A DNA stretch of 23,442 bases from JARKQH01 sp964631605 (lineage in GTDB: Bacteria > Verrucomicrobiota > Verrucomicrobiia > Limisphaerales > UBA8199): contig CAZVYG010000076.1 in NCBI GenBank assembly GCA_964631605.1, positions 1 through 23,442 of the forward strand, read 5' to 3'. The translations under genes and the position numbers were made by a program. Shown piece by piece: positions 7,929 through 16,014 of this stretch (the stretch's first letter is position 1; every line of letters begins with the position of its first letter). A model generated the notes under the pieces. The model saw only the letters and a list, made by a program, of their open reading frames with translations, was not told the DNA's origin and made no database searches.

Positions 7929-8007
7929 TGAGCGCGGCGCCCAACCGGCGCCGCCAACCGACAGTAACAAACAACACAGCACGTGCTGGTAGCTAGTAGA
8001 AAGTAGT

Positions 8008-8736
8008 ATGAGAACACTAAAACTCCTCCTGGTTGGGGTGGCACTTTCCCTGCCCCTCCTTGCACAGGCGGCGGTCAACCGAGGTATCGAAGGTTCCGTT
8101 CACGACTTCTCGGGAACGAACAACACCTGGAATACCCGGTCCGGCGTCTGCTCTCCCTGCCATGCGGCGCATCATACCGATGACGCCCAGATCGTTCCGT
8201 TGTGGGTCCACGCGACTTCCGGCGGCCCCTTCGTCATGTATGACAGCCCGACCTTCCAGGGCACTTCCGACGGAACGCCCACCGGCAGTTCGCTGGCGTG
8301 CCTGAGCTGTCACGACGGCACGGTCGCCATCAATGCTTCCCTCAGCGGGACCAACGGCGCGGCAGTCATGATTGATCCGGCGGCGCAGATCGGTCCCGAC
8401 CTGCACACGACTCACCCGATCTCGTTCACCTACGACGCCAGCCTGGCGTTGCTGGACGGCGGGCTCGAAAATCCCAGCACCTACAAAATTGGCGACCCCA
8501 AGACGGCCCTGACCGTCCAGACTCCTCCCGTACCGTCCACTTGGAGCGGAATTAGTCTGACAGGCAAAACCATTGACGAAGCCCTCTTGGTCGGCGGCAA
8601 GATGCAGTGCTCCTCCTGCCACGATGTGCACAAGCTCATCGGCTCGGCGCCCTCCAGTGGCATCCTGATGAAGATCACCGGCTCGGATGCTGACGGCCGC
8701 GGCAGCCTGGCCTGCCGCACCTGCCACATCAAGTAA
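8008..8736 (+). CDS. Secreted tetraheme cytochrome c (doubled-CXXCH type)
   Basis: The 242-residue protein has a signal peptide ending LLAQA (about residue 21) and no membrane anchor or lipobox. Four heme sites are visible: CSPCH (48), CLSCH (98), CSSCH (201) and CRTCH (236). The segments CLSCHDGTVA, PDLHTTHPISFTYDASLA and MQCSSCHDVHK match, in the same order, the N-terminal part of the 12-heme protein at 14222, so the two share a tetraheme module. The heme-poor stretch between sites 2 and 3 (about 100 residues) is unusual for such a small cytochrome. It stands alone between hemA and a strong terminator, so it may be made in larger amounts than the downstream operon. Secreted tetraheme cytochromes of similar size include filament-forming OmcE-type proteins, but relation to OmcE is not shown here. 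Confidence 0.87.
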   Translation: MRTLKLLLVGVALSLPLLAQAAVNRGIEGSVHDFSGTNNTWNTRSGVCSPCHAAHHTDDAQIVPLWVHATSGGPFVMYDSPTFQGTSDGTPTGSSLACLSCHDGTVAINASLSGTNGAAVMIDPAAQIGPDLHTTHPISFTYDASLALLDGGLENPSTYKIGDPKTALTVQTPPVPSTWSGISLTGKTIDEALLVGGKMQCSSCHDVHKLIGSAPSSGILMKITGSDADGRGSLACRTCHIK

Positions 8737-8751
8737 CCGCCGTTCTCTCAC

Positions 8752-8782
8752 CGAAGAGGCCCTGTCAAACAGGGCCTCTTCG
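8752..8782 (+). terminator. Intrinsic terminator after the tetraheme cytochrome gene
   Basis: CGAAGAGGCCCTG (8752-8764) and CAGGGCCTCTTCG (8770-8782) form a perfect 13-bp stem with a 5-base loop, 15 bases after the stop codon. Only a short CTTTC follows, so the T-run is weak, but stem quality and position make it the best terminator in the window. It separates the tetraheme gene from the five-gene operon. Confidence 0.75.
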
Positions 8783-8937
8783 CTTTCAGCCACAACACCT
8801 GCCCTGGCCCGAGGTTGAACCGGCAGGCGGCCGGTCCCGCGGCGCAAGGTGTTTCCAGGGTTTTAGTGGTTTTTTGCTGCACGCCAAAGGGCAGCCCCCT
8901 ACACTGTCCGCGCTCAATAAACACGAATGGTTGATCT

Positions 8938-10011
8938 ATGACGACGATCTGCAAAGCCTTGCGTGGTTGGTTCTGGCCCGTGGCGCTCCTGCTCCTGGCC
9001 GCGGGTTGCGCCACTCAAAAACCGGCGCCGGCCAATTACGTGCTGTTCCCGCCCCCGCCCGACGAACCGCGCGTCCAGTACCTGATGAGTTACGGCTCGG
9101 AGACGGAGCTGGGCGCCCGCGGCAAGTTCAGCGATTTTATCGTCGGCAAGGAGCGGATTTACCGCCCCATCATCAAGCCCTACGGCGTCGCCATCAAGAA
9201 GGGAAAGATTTACGTCTGCGATACACAGGCGGTTAACGTGAGCATCGCCGATCTGGCGGCTCGAAAGATGCGCTACCTCAAACCCGTCGGCGCGGGCGCC
9301 TTCAAGGTGCCCATCAATATTGCGGTGGATGACGACGGCACCATGTACATTACCGACACCGGCCGCGAGCAGGTGCTCATCTTTGACAAGGACCTGAACT
9401 ATCTGGGAGCGATGGGCGTCAAGGACGAGATGAAGCCCTGTGGCATCGCCCTGGCCGGGGACCGGCTTTATGTGACGGACTTGAAGGCGCATTGTGTGCG
9501 CGTTTACGACAAGGCCTCCCGCCAACTCCTGCGAACGTTTCCGGCTGCCGCCACCGAAGAACAAAAGCGCCTTTTTCAACCCACCAACGTGGCCATTGGC
9601 GCCGATGGCAGCGTTTACGTCAGCGATACCGGCGGCTTTGCCATCAAAATTTACGACGCGCAAGGCAATCACCTGCGGACCATTGGCGAACTGGGCGTCA
9701 CCCCGGGCCGATTCGCCATGCCCAAGGGCATCGGGGTGGACCGCGAGAATCGTTGCTACGTGATTGACGCGGCCGCCCCGGTCGCGCAAATCTTCGACCC
9801 CGAAGGACGGCTCCTGATGTGGTTCGGCGAGCCCAAGTCCAGCGGCCCGGCGGCCCTTTACCTGCCCGCCGGCCTGACGATTGACTATGAAAACCTGGGC
9901 TTGTTCCAAAAATATGTCGCGCCCGGCCAGAAGCTGGAATACCTCATCCTGGTGACCAACCAGGCCGGCCCCCGCAAAGTCAGCGTCTATGGCTTCCTCA
10001 AGAAACGTTAG
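8938..10011 (+). CDS. NHL-repeat beta-propeller lipoprotein
   Basis: The 357-residue protein is exported and lipid-anchored: a hydrophobic segment ends in the lipobox LAAGC with Cys24. After a Pro-rich linker comes PDEPRVQYLMSYGSETELG, then a run of NHL-type blades, for example PYGVAIKKGKIYVCDT (81-96), PINIAVDDDGTMYITDTG (125-142), CGIALAGDRLYVTD (168-181), PTNVAIGADGSVYVSDTGG (215-233) and PKGIGVDRENRCYVID (262-277). These fit a six-bladed propeller used for protein contacts. The protein is a diverged paralogue of the lipoprotein at 13119. As first gene of the tight cytochrome/barrel operon, 45 bases before the nine-heme lipoprotein, it may be a scaffold or assembly factor for the outer-membrane complex; this is inferred from context. 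No enzyme active site is evident. Confidence 0.85.
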   Translation: MTTICKALRGWFWPVALLLLAAGCATQKPAPANYVLFPPPPDEPRVQYLMSYGSETELGARGKFSDFIVGKERIYRPIIKPYGVAIKKGKIYVCDTQAVNVSIADLAARKMRYLKPVGAGAFKVPINIAVDDDGTMYITDTGREQVLIFDKDLNYLGAMGVKDEMKPCGIALAGDRLYVTDLKAHCVRVYDKASRQLLRTFPAAATEEQKRLFQPTNVAIGADGSVYVSDTGGFAIKIYDAQGNHLRTIGELGVTPGRFAMPKGIGVDRENRCYVIDAAAPVAQIFDPEGRLLMWFGEPKSSGPAALYLPAGLTIDYENLGLFQKYVAPGQKLEYLILVTNQAGPRKVSVYGFLKKR

Positions 10012-10056
10012 GCCTTTTGACCCTCCGCTCCGGCACGATTCTCGGTCCCTTTAAGC

Positions 10057-10998
10057 ATGTCCGCCACCCCTGACTCGACCCGCCGTCGGTGCGCGCCGGA
10101 GGCGGGATTTTGGATTGTGCTTCTCGGCGTCGGGTTGCTGGTTGGTTGCAGCACGCATACCCAGCACCGCTGGCTGACTTTTTTCTTCGACGGCGTCCCG
10201 GCTCCCGGCGCCACCAACGCGGTCGCCCGCCTGCAATACGACGAGGATGGGCGCCCGTTGGCCGTTCCCCAAGCCGCTCCCGCCCCTGCTCCCACCCCGG
10301 TCCTCCATGCCTTCACGGCCCACCCGCCCTACGAAGACAAACGCTGCACCGAATGTCATGTCTCGAGGTTTTCGGTCAAGATGAAGGGGCCCCAGACGCA
10401 GATTTGTTTTGAATGCCATGACAACTTTTTGACGCAGCTCAAAGTGAAACATCAGCCGGCCGAAAACGGGGACTGCACCGGCTGCCATGACCCCCACGGA
10501 TCAGCCAACCCCCACCTGCTGCTCCAAACCGGCGCCTCGTTGTGCGCCGAGTGTCATGATCCTTTCCCGGCCGAGGCCAAGGTCAAACATCAGCCGGTCG
10601 AAAACGGCGAGTGCAGCTCCTGCCACCAGGCCCACGGCTCGGAGTTCAAAGGGCTGCTGACCAAAGCCCAGGACAAACTGTGCTTCGAGTGCCATGAAGA
10701 CCTCCAACAGGCGATCGAAAAGGCCCCCTTCAAGCATGATCCCGCTGCCAACGGCGAATGCGCCTCCTGCCATGCCCCCCACCATGCGGCCGAACCGGCT
10801 CTGTTGCTCAAGGATTCCCGGCAGGTTTGCTTCGAGTGCCACGAGGAGAAAGACATGGCCGCGGTCGAAGCGCACGCGAAGGCCCCGCCTCAGCAAGGCT
10901 GTTCGACCTGCCACGATCCGCACGCCGGAGCGGAAAAACTGTTCCTCAAGCCGGGGGCAAAAGCCGCGGCCGCTCCGCCAGACACCTCCCCTAAATGA
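10057..10998 (+). CDS. Nine-heme cytochrome c lipoprotein (doubled-CXXCH repeats)
   Basis: The 313-residue protein carries the lipobox-like LLVGC with Cys31, then HRWLTFFFDGVP, a segment I recall from similar multiheme proteins. Nine heme sites follow: Cys 97, 117, 140, 163, 186, 209, 235, 258 and 282. From residue 129 a unit of about 46-49 residues is repeated three times plus a half: (K/P)(V/F)KH-P--NG-C--CH--H, a hydrophobic LL segment, then C-ECH. Spacing between sites is regular (20-26 residues), pointing to a linear heme wire. An Ala/Pro-rich linker (about 70-82) separates anchor from heme domain. The stop overlaps the barrel gene start in ATGA, so the two are translationally coupled. 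A lipid-anchored multiheme cytochrome next to an outer-membrane barrel suggests the heme insert or periplasmic partner of a porin-cytochrome conduit. Confidence 0.88.
   Translation: MSATPDSTRRRCAPEAGFWIVLLGVGLLVGCSTHTQHRWLTFFFDGVPAPGATNAVARLQYDEDGRPLAVPQAAPAPAPTPVLHAFTAHPPYEDKRCTECHVSRFSVKMKGPQTQICFECHDNFLTQLKVKHQPAENGDCTGCHDPHGSANPHLLLQTGASLCAECHDPFPAEAKVKHQPVENGECSSCHQAHGSEFKGLLTKAQDKLCFECHEDLQQAIEKAPFKHDPAANGECASCHAPHHAAEPALLLKDSRQVCFECHEEKDMAAVEAHAKAPPQQGCSTCHDPHAGAEKLFLKPGAKAAAAPPDTSPK
10441..10940 (+). repeat. Internal repeats in the nine-heme gene, about 138-147 bp
   Basis: Units start near 10441, 10579 and 10726, with a half unit from 10867. The first two share near-identical DNA (AAACATCAGCCGG then CGAAAACGG), the third is more diverged. 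Each unit encodes two heme sites. The pattern indicates growth of the heme chain by internal duplication. Confidence 0.75.
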
Positions 10999-13109
10999 TG
11001 TTTGGGTTCATGCACAACGCGCGCTTCTGGTTGCTGCTGTTGTTATGGGTGGCGGTCGCGGGCGCCAATTCCCGCGCCCTCGCGCAGGCCCGCTACCAGC
11101 CCCGCTACATCGAGCCCCAGTGGTTCACCTTCCGGCTGTCCGAGGTCAGCGCCGGCGTGTACGCCGAGGGCAACTACCAGCAAACGCGCGTCGAAAACTC
11201 GGGGACTTCGGTGACGTACCAGCGGTATTTTGCCGGCCCGGCCATCGGCCTCAACGCCAACGGTTCGGTTTACCATCCCAACCTGCTGCAGTATTTCCTC
11301 CGCCTTGATGGGGCCTTCGGCTATTCGGAATACCAGGTGCGCAGCAGCACCTCGACCACCACCCGCGAATGGCAGTATCTCGGCAGCTTTTCCACCGAAC
11401 TGCTCTTTCTGGCCGACAAACCCTTCAATGCCTCCGCCTTTGCCGGTTACGATCATTCCTACCGCGACAATGACTTCTTCACTCGCACGCTGGTCGAAAG
11501 CTGGCGCTACGGCGGCCGCCTGATGTGGGACCGGGAACCGTGGCTGTTCACCGCCGGTTATCAGCATCGCGGCGAGAACGGCTCCAGCCGCTACCCGATC
11601 AACCAGGTTACCCTCGTGCCCGTGTGGATCGGCGGCACCCCCGTCTTTATTCCCCAAACCAACACCGTGGATGTCACGCAGGAAACGGTGATTGACGAGG
11701 ACAACGCCAACCTCGAACTGCGGCATCGCCGCGACCGCGGCGACAGCCTGCTCAGCTACAGCCTCAGCCAATACACCCGCGCGGACGGCCCGGCTCTCAG
11801 CGACGGGACCGACCATGCGGTTTCGATCGGTGATAACGAACGGTTTGGCGCGGCGGATCAATACCGCCTCCACGCCAGCGCCAGCCTGGTCAAACGCGAC
11901 ACCACCTTCGAAACCAGCGACGAATACATCGGCAACCTCGGCTTCAGCGCCGAGCACCGCCCCAACCTCCGGAGCCAATACGACCTGGTTTACGACCATT
12001 TCGAGACCGACCTCTTCACCTCGGACAATTTCAACGGCCAGGGCACTCTCTCCCACCAGCTTTATGACAGCCTCGGCTCCAGCCTCATTGTTCGCGGCTC
12101 GGATTCCGAAAGCTCGGACGCCAACAGTTCCAGCTCCATCACCCGCATCGGCGGCGGCATCTCCGAGGTCTATACCAAGCGCCTCACCGACGAGCATCAT
12201 TTGCGCCTCGGCGCCTCCGTGTTCCTGGACCACACCGAACAGGACAACACCGGCGATGTCCGCACCGTCGAAAACGAGCGCCATGCCGTCACGGCGGCCG
12301 GCGAGCCCGGCGCCGGTCCCTGGAGCTTCCTCCTCGAGTTTCCCAATGTCATTACGGCCACCATCGTGGTGCGCGACCCGGCCGATCCGCTCCGCACCTT
12401 TTACAGCGGTTTTCATTACCTCGTCGAGCCCCGCGGCTCGCGCACCGCCATCGTCTGGCTGCGCCCCATCGGCGAACCCATTCCCCCCGCCGTGGTCGTG
12501 GACTACCAAAGTGACATCACGCCCCCGGGCAGTTATGAGACGCTCACCACCCTGTTTCATATCCGCTTCGATCTCTGGAGGAACCTGCTCGGCATCTACG
12601 GCCGCATTAACATCAACGACAATAATGCCCCCGCCGATCTCCGTATCCAGGAATACAGCAGCTACACCGTCGGCAGCGATTTCAACTGGCGCTGGTTCCG
12701 CGCCGGGGCGGAATACCAAATCTACGATTCCACCGATTCGGACTACAACGTGGCCCGCCTCTTCCAGGCCTTTATGTTCCGGCTGGACGAGGTCTCTTCG
12801 CTCAACCTCGATTTCACCGAAACACTGACCGACTTCACCAGTCTCAACCGCACCGAGGAGGACTACCGCTTCACCACCCGTTACCGCCGCGCCCTCAGCC
12901 GCCGCCTCGCCCTCGACGCGGACGCGGGCGTGGCCTATCGCCGGGGGCTCGGGCCTGAGCAGATTCTGGCCACCTTTCGCCCCTCCCTCCGCTATGTCAT
13001 CGGCCGCACCACCTTGAATGTGGGTTACGATTACGATTACGAGCTCTACCTGGACCAACAGGAACGGCAAAAGCATTTGCTCTTTGTCCGGCTCAAACGA
13101 ATATTCTGA
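10995..13109 (+). CDS. Large outer-membrane beta-barrel protein, putative porin of a cytochrome conduit
   Basis: The 704-residue protein has a signal peptide (hydrophobic core about 11-24, probable cleavage near ALAQA, residue 32) and no cysteine heme sites. The rest has alternating polar and aromatic residues, Tyr/Arg/Asp-rich turns and repeated short amphipathic strands, such as RYFAGPAIGLNANGSVY, YEIQ/YQIYDSTD-type segments and LNVGYDYDYELYL. It ends LLFVRLKRIF, and a C-terminal Phe is typical of proteins inserted by the BAM machinery. The length is close to that of MtrB/PioB-type barrels (about 700 residues, 26-28 strands), but I see no diagnostic MtrB N-terminal motif, so membership is unproven. 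The start ATG overlaps the stop of the nine-heme lipoprotein gene; an in-frame ATG at 11010 would also keep the signal peptide. Another secreted beta-rich protein is the main alternative. Confidence 0.75.
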   Translation: MMFGFMHNARFWLLLLLWVAVAGANSRALAQARYQPRYIEPQWFTFRLSEVSAGVYAEGNYQQTRVENSGTSVTYQRYFAGPAIGLNANGSVYHPNLLQYFLRLDGAFGYSEYQVRSSTSTTTREWQYLGSFSTELLFLADKPFNASAFAGYDHSYRDNDFFTRTLVESWRYGGRLMWDREPWLFTAGYQHRGENGSSRYPINQVTLVPVWIGGTPVFIPQTNTVDVTQETVIDEDNANLELRHRRDRGDSLLSYSLSQYTRADGPALSDGTDHAVSIGDNERFGAADQYRLHASASLVKRDTTFETSDEYIGNLGFSAEHRPNLRSQYDLVYDHFETDLFTSDNFNGQGTLSHQLYDSLGSSLIVRGSDSESSDANSSSSITRIGGGISEVYTKRLTDEHHLRLGASVFLDHTEQDNTGDVRTVENERHAVTAAGEPGAGPWSFLLEFPNVITATIVVRDPADPLRTFYSGFHYLVEPRGSRTAIVWLRPIGEPIPPAVVVDYQSDITPPGSYETLTTLFHIRFDLWRNLLGIYGRININDNNAPADLRIQEYSSYTVGSDFNWRWFRAGAEYQIYDSTDSDYNVARLFQAFMFRLDEVSSLNLDFTETLTDFTSLNRTEEDYRFTTRYRRALSRRLALDADAGVAYRRGLGPEQILATFRPSLRYVIGRTTLNVGYDYDYELYLDQQERQKHLLFVRLKRIF

Positions 13110-13118
13110 GCATTCGCG

Positions 13119-14225
13119 ATGTGGGTCGGACGTCATTTCCTTCTGAGCCGCAGCCAGGGCCGCCAAAGCGCGCCGCCGGCTGGCGCCCGGTCCGCCGCCT
13201 TGCCGCTGCTGGCCGCTGCGGTGTTGGGGGCTGGCCTTCTGCTGGTCCTCACCGGCTGCGCTCGCGTGTCCCGCCCGGCGGCGGCGGTCGAACCGGCCAC
13301 ACCTCTGGTCTGGCCGGAACCGCCACAACCCGCCCGCATCGCTTACTCCCGGAGCGTGTGGCGTCCGGCCGACCTGGGCATCAGCCGGTCGGCTTTCACC
13401 CGCTTCGGCCAGTGGCTCACCGGGTCAGACAAGGGCAACGAGCCGCTGCTCAAACCCTTCGGCATCGCTCTGGACGAATCCGACAACCTGTGCGTGACCG
13501 ACACCGGCGCCAGCGCCGTTTGCTATTACGATCGTACGAAAAAGAAATGGCATCGCTGGACCCAGATCGGCTCCATCCGCTTTGTCTCACCTGTCGCGGT
13601 GGCCAGGCAAAGGGACTTGCTGTTTGTTGCGGATTCCGGCCTCGGGCGGGTGATCACCTTCGACGCGTCCGGCCGACTTCGCGGCCAGATCACCAATCGC
13701 CTCGAGCGCCCGGCCGGCCTGGCCATCAGCAATGGCCGCCTCTGTGTCGCCGACTCGCTCCGCCACTGCATCGTCGTGTTTGATCTTCAAGGCGGATTCC
13801 TCGCCGAATTCGGCCGCCGTGGCGACGGCCCTGGCGAATTCAATTTCCCCACGCATCTGGCGGCTGACGTCCAGGGACATCTCCTGGTCACCGATTCCAT
13901 GAACAGCCGCGTGCAAATCCTGGACGGTTCCGGCCGGTTCGTCGCCCAGGTCGGCCAAATGGGCGACAGCCCCGGCCAGTTCAGCCGGCCCAAAGGCGTC
14001 GCCACCGATTCCTTCGGCCATGTCTATGTGATAGATGCCTTGTTTGATAACGTTCAAATCTTCGATCGCTCCGGCCGCTTCCTCCTCGCCTTCGGTGGCG
14101 CCGGATCGGCTGCGGGCGAATTCTGGCTGCCCAACGGCATCGCCATCAGCCGCAACAACGAGATTTATGTCGCCGATTCCTATAACCGTCGGCTGCAGAT
14201 CTTCAAATACATTGGCCCGTCATGA
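13119..14225 (+). CDS. Second NHL-repeat beta-propeller lipoprotein
   Basis: The 368-residue protein has a long basic leader, a hydrophobic segment (about 27-46) and the lipobox VLTGC with Cys47. The mature part starts with WPEPPQPARIAYSRSVWRPA and DLG, matching the PPDEPRVQYL/ELG region of the lipoprotein at 8938. NHL blades follow: PFGIALDESDNLCVTDTG (113-130), LLFVADSGLGRVITFD (167-182), PAGLAISNGRLCVADSLRH (198-216), FPTHLAADVQGHLLVTDS (243-260), PKGVATDSFGHVYVIDALF (291-309) and PNGIAISRNNEIYVADSYN (338-356). Six blades are consistent with a closed propeller. These blades resemble textbook NHL repeats more than those of its paralogue. It lies 9 bases after the barrel gene and overlaps the 12-heme gene by 4 bases. 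A binding or assembly role in the cytochrome complex is inferred. Confidence 0.86.
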   Translation: MWVGRHFLLSRSQGRQSAPPAGARSAALPLLAAAVLGAGLLLVLTGCARVSRPAAAVEPATPLVWPEPPQPARIAYSRSVWRPADLGISRSAFTRFGQWLTGSDKGNEPLLKPFGIALDESDNLCVTDTGASAVCYYDRTKKKWHRWTQIGSIRFVSPVAVARQRDLLFVADSGLGRVITFDASGRLRGQITNRLERPAGLAISNGRLCVADSLRHCIVVFDLQGGFLAEFGRRGDGPGEFNFPTHLAADVQGHLLVTDSMNSRVQILDGSGRFVAQVGQMGDSPGQFSRPKGVATDSFGHVYVIDALFDNVQIFDRSGRFLLAFGGAGSAAGEFWLPNGIAISRNNEIYVADSYNRRLQIFKYIGPS

Positions 14226-15976
14226 GCTTCTGGCATTTCGTCCATTACCCTTCTGGTCCTGCGTCCAACTTCGGGCGCCGCCTCAGTCCCGGAGCCTTCC
14301 TGCTGCTGGCTGGCTTGGGCATGGTCCTCCTCCTCCAGCCGCTTGGCGCGAGCGCCGACACCATCCTCGCCTCGAAACACGACCTTTCCATCGCCGGCCG
14401 CGGCGCCATCAAGGCGACCAGCGAGTCCGAGGTTTGCCTGTTCTGTCATACGCCGCACCGCGGCACCGGCGAGTTGCCGCTCTGGAACCATGCCATGTCC
14501 CAGGCCGCCTACATCCCGTACAGCAGCTCGACCGCCAAAGCCACCATCGGCCAGCCCACCGGCGCGTCCAAACTTTGCCTAAGCTGTCATGACGGAACGG
14601 TCGCGCTCGGAATGGTCCACAGCCGTTCCACCCCCATCGAAATGCGCAATGCCGTTACCACCATGCCGGTGGGCCCGGCCAACCTCGGCACCGACCTTTC
14701 CGACGACCACCCCATCTCCTTTGTTTATGACAGCGCCCTGGCTTCCGCCCACGGCCAATTGCGCGATCCAGCCACGCTCAATAACAAGGTGCGGCTCGAC
14801 CACACCAGCCAGTTGCAATGCACCTCGTGCCATGATCCGCACGACAATCAATACGGCAAGTTCCTCGTCCAGGACAACTATGCCTCCGCCCTCTGCCTGC
14901 AATGTCACAACCCCAACTACTGGGCGGATTCCGCCCACCGCCTCTCGAACAAAACCTGGAACGGCGCCGGCCTGAATCCCTGGCCGCACTCGACCAATAC
15001 CACCGTGGCGGCCAACGCCTGCGCCAGTTGCCACGCCTCCCACGCCGCCGGCACCAAACCCCGCCTCCTAACCCACCTCCTCGAGGAGGATAACTGCTTC
15101 TCCTGCCACAACGGCAATGTCGCCACCCACAACCTGCAGCCCGAGTTCAATAAGTTCAGCGCCCATCCCATCCTCGACGCCTCGGGTGTTCATGACCCCA
15201 CCGAAGACCCCGTTAACGCCCCGCGCCATGTCGAGTGCGTGGATTGCCACAACCCGCACGCTTCACGCAGCTCTTCCGCCCAGGCGCCCCTGGCCTCCGG
15301 CGCCCTGGCCGGGGTCAAAGGCATTACCTCGGTCGGCACCGTCGCCGAGCCTCTCACCATGGAGTACGAGCTCTGCTTCCGGTGTCACGCCGACAGTCTG
15401 AATCGCGGGCCCGCTCGCGTGAACCGCCAGTTCGTGCAAACCAACACCCGCCTGGAATTTCAGGCCGCCAACGCCTCCTTCCATCCCGTCATTACGGCCG
15501 GCAAGAACCCCTCGGTTCCCAGCCTCCTGCCCGGCTGGAGCACGACCAGCCGCGTTTACTGCACCGATTGCCACAACAGCGACCAGAGCCCCGCCACCGG
15601 CAACTCCGGCCCCAACGGCCCTCACGGCTCCATTTACCAGCCCATCCTCGAGCGGCAGCTTGTTCTTCAGGACTTCAACACCGAAAGCGCCGGCACCTAC
15701 GCCCTCTGTTATAAATGTCACGACCGCGTCAGCATCCTCGCCGATGACAGCTTCCCTTACCACCGCCTCCACGTCGTGGATCAACGCGCCGCCTGCACCA
15801 CCTGTCACGACTCGCACGGCGTCCAAACCGTCCCCCACCTCATCAACTTCAATCGCGACTACGTGTCAGCCTCCTCGAACAGCCGGCTCGAGTATATTTC
15901 GACCGGCACCCGCCGCGGTAATTGCTCCTTGACGTGCCACGGCGCCGACCACAACGCCGAAACCTACGCCCCGTAA
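14222..15976 (+). CDS. Secreted 12-heme cytochrome c
   Basis: The 584-residue protein has a signal sequence with a hydrophobic core at about 25-40 and cleavage near GASA (45). It has no membrane anchor or lipobox. Eleven CXXCH sites are at Cys 72, 119, 200, 225, 267, 292, 339, 385, 447, 496 and 525, and a twelfth, CX3CH (CSLTCH), is at 568-573. The first four (CLFCHTPH, CLSCHDGTVA, CTSCHDPH, CLQCHN) form a module homologous to the tetraheme protein at 8008, including LGTDLSDDHPISFVYDSALA. The remainder adds eight hemes with CHNPH and CHDSHG pairs of the doubled-CXXCH kind. Its start overlaps the NHL lipoprotein stop, and it is the last gene of the operon. As the largest soluble cytochrome here it could be the cell-surface terminus or a periplasmic capacitor. 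The final acceptor is unknown. Confidence 0.88.
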   Translation: MSFWHFVHYPSGPASNFGRRLSPGAFLLLAGLGMVLLLQPLGASADTILASKHDLSIAGRGAIKATSESEVCLFCHTPHRGTGELPLWNHAMSQAAYIPYSSSTAKATIGQPTGASKLCLSCHDGTVALGMVHSRSTPIEMRNAVTTMPVGPANLGTDLSDDHPISFVYDSALASAHGQLRDPATLNNKVRLDHTSQLQCTSCHDPHDNQYGKFLVQDNYASALCLQCHNPNYWADSAHRLSNKTWNGAGLNPWPHSTNTTVAANACASCHASHAAGTKPRLLTHLLEEDNCFSCHNGNVATHNLQPEFNKFSAHPILDASGVHDPTEDPVNAPRHVECVDCHNPHASRSSSAQAPLASGALAGVKGITSVGTVAEPLTMEYELCFRCHADSLNRGPARVNRQFVQTNTRLEFQAANASFHPVITAGKNPSVPSLLPGWSTTSRVYCTDCHNSDQSPATGNSGPNGPHGSIYQPILERQLVLQDFNTESAGTYALCYKCHDRVSILADDSFPYHRLHVVDQRAACTTCHDSHGVQTVPHLINFNRDYVSASSNSRLEYISTGTRRGNCSLTCHGADHNAETYAP

Positions 15977-16014
15977 GCGCCCGACCAGGACGCGCCTCCC
16001 CCGGGCCGCGGTCG

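Noticed and set aside
11043..13328. Very long antisense open frame over the barrel gene
   Set aside because: It lies opposite a gene with signal peptide, C-terminal Phe and operon overlaps. Its translation is Gly/Ala/Val/Glu-rich without domains, as expected for a stop-poor antisense frame in GC-rich DNA.
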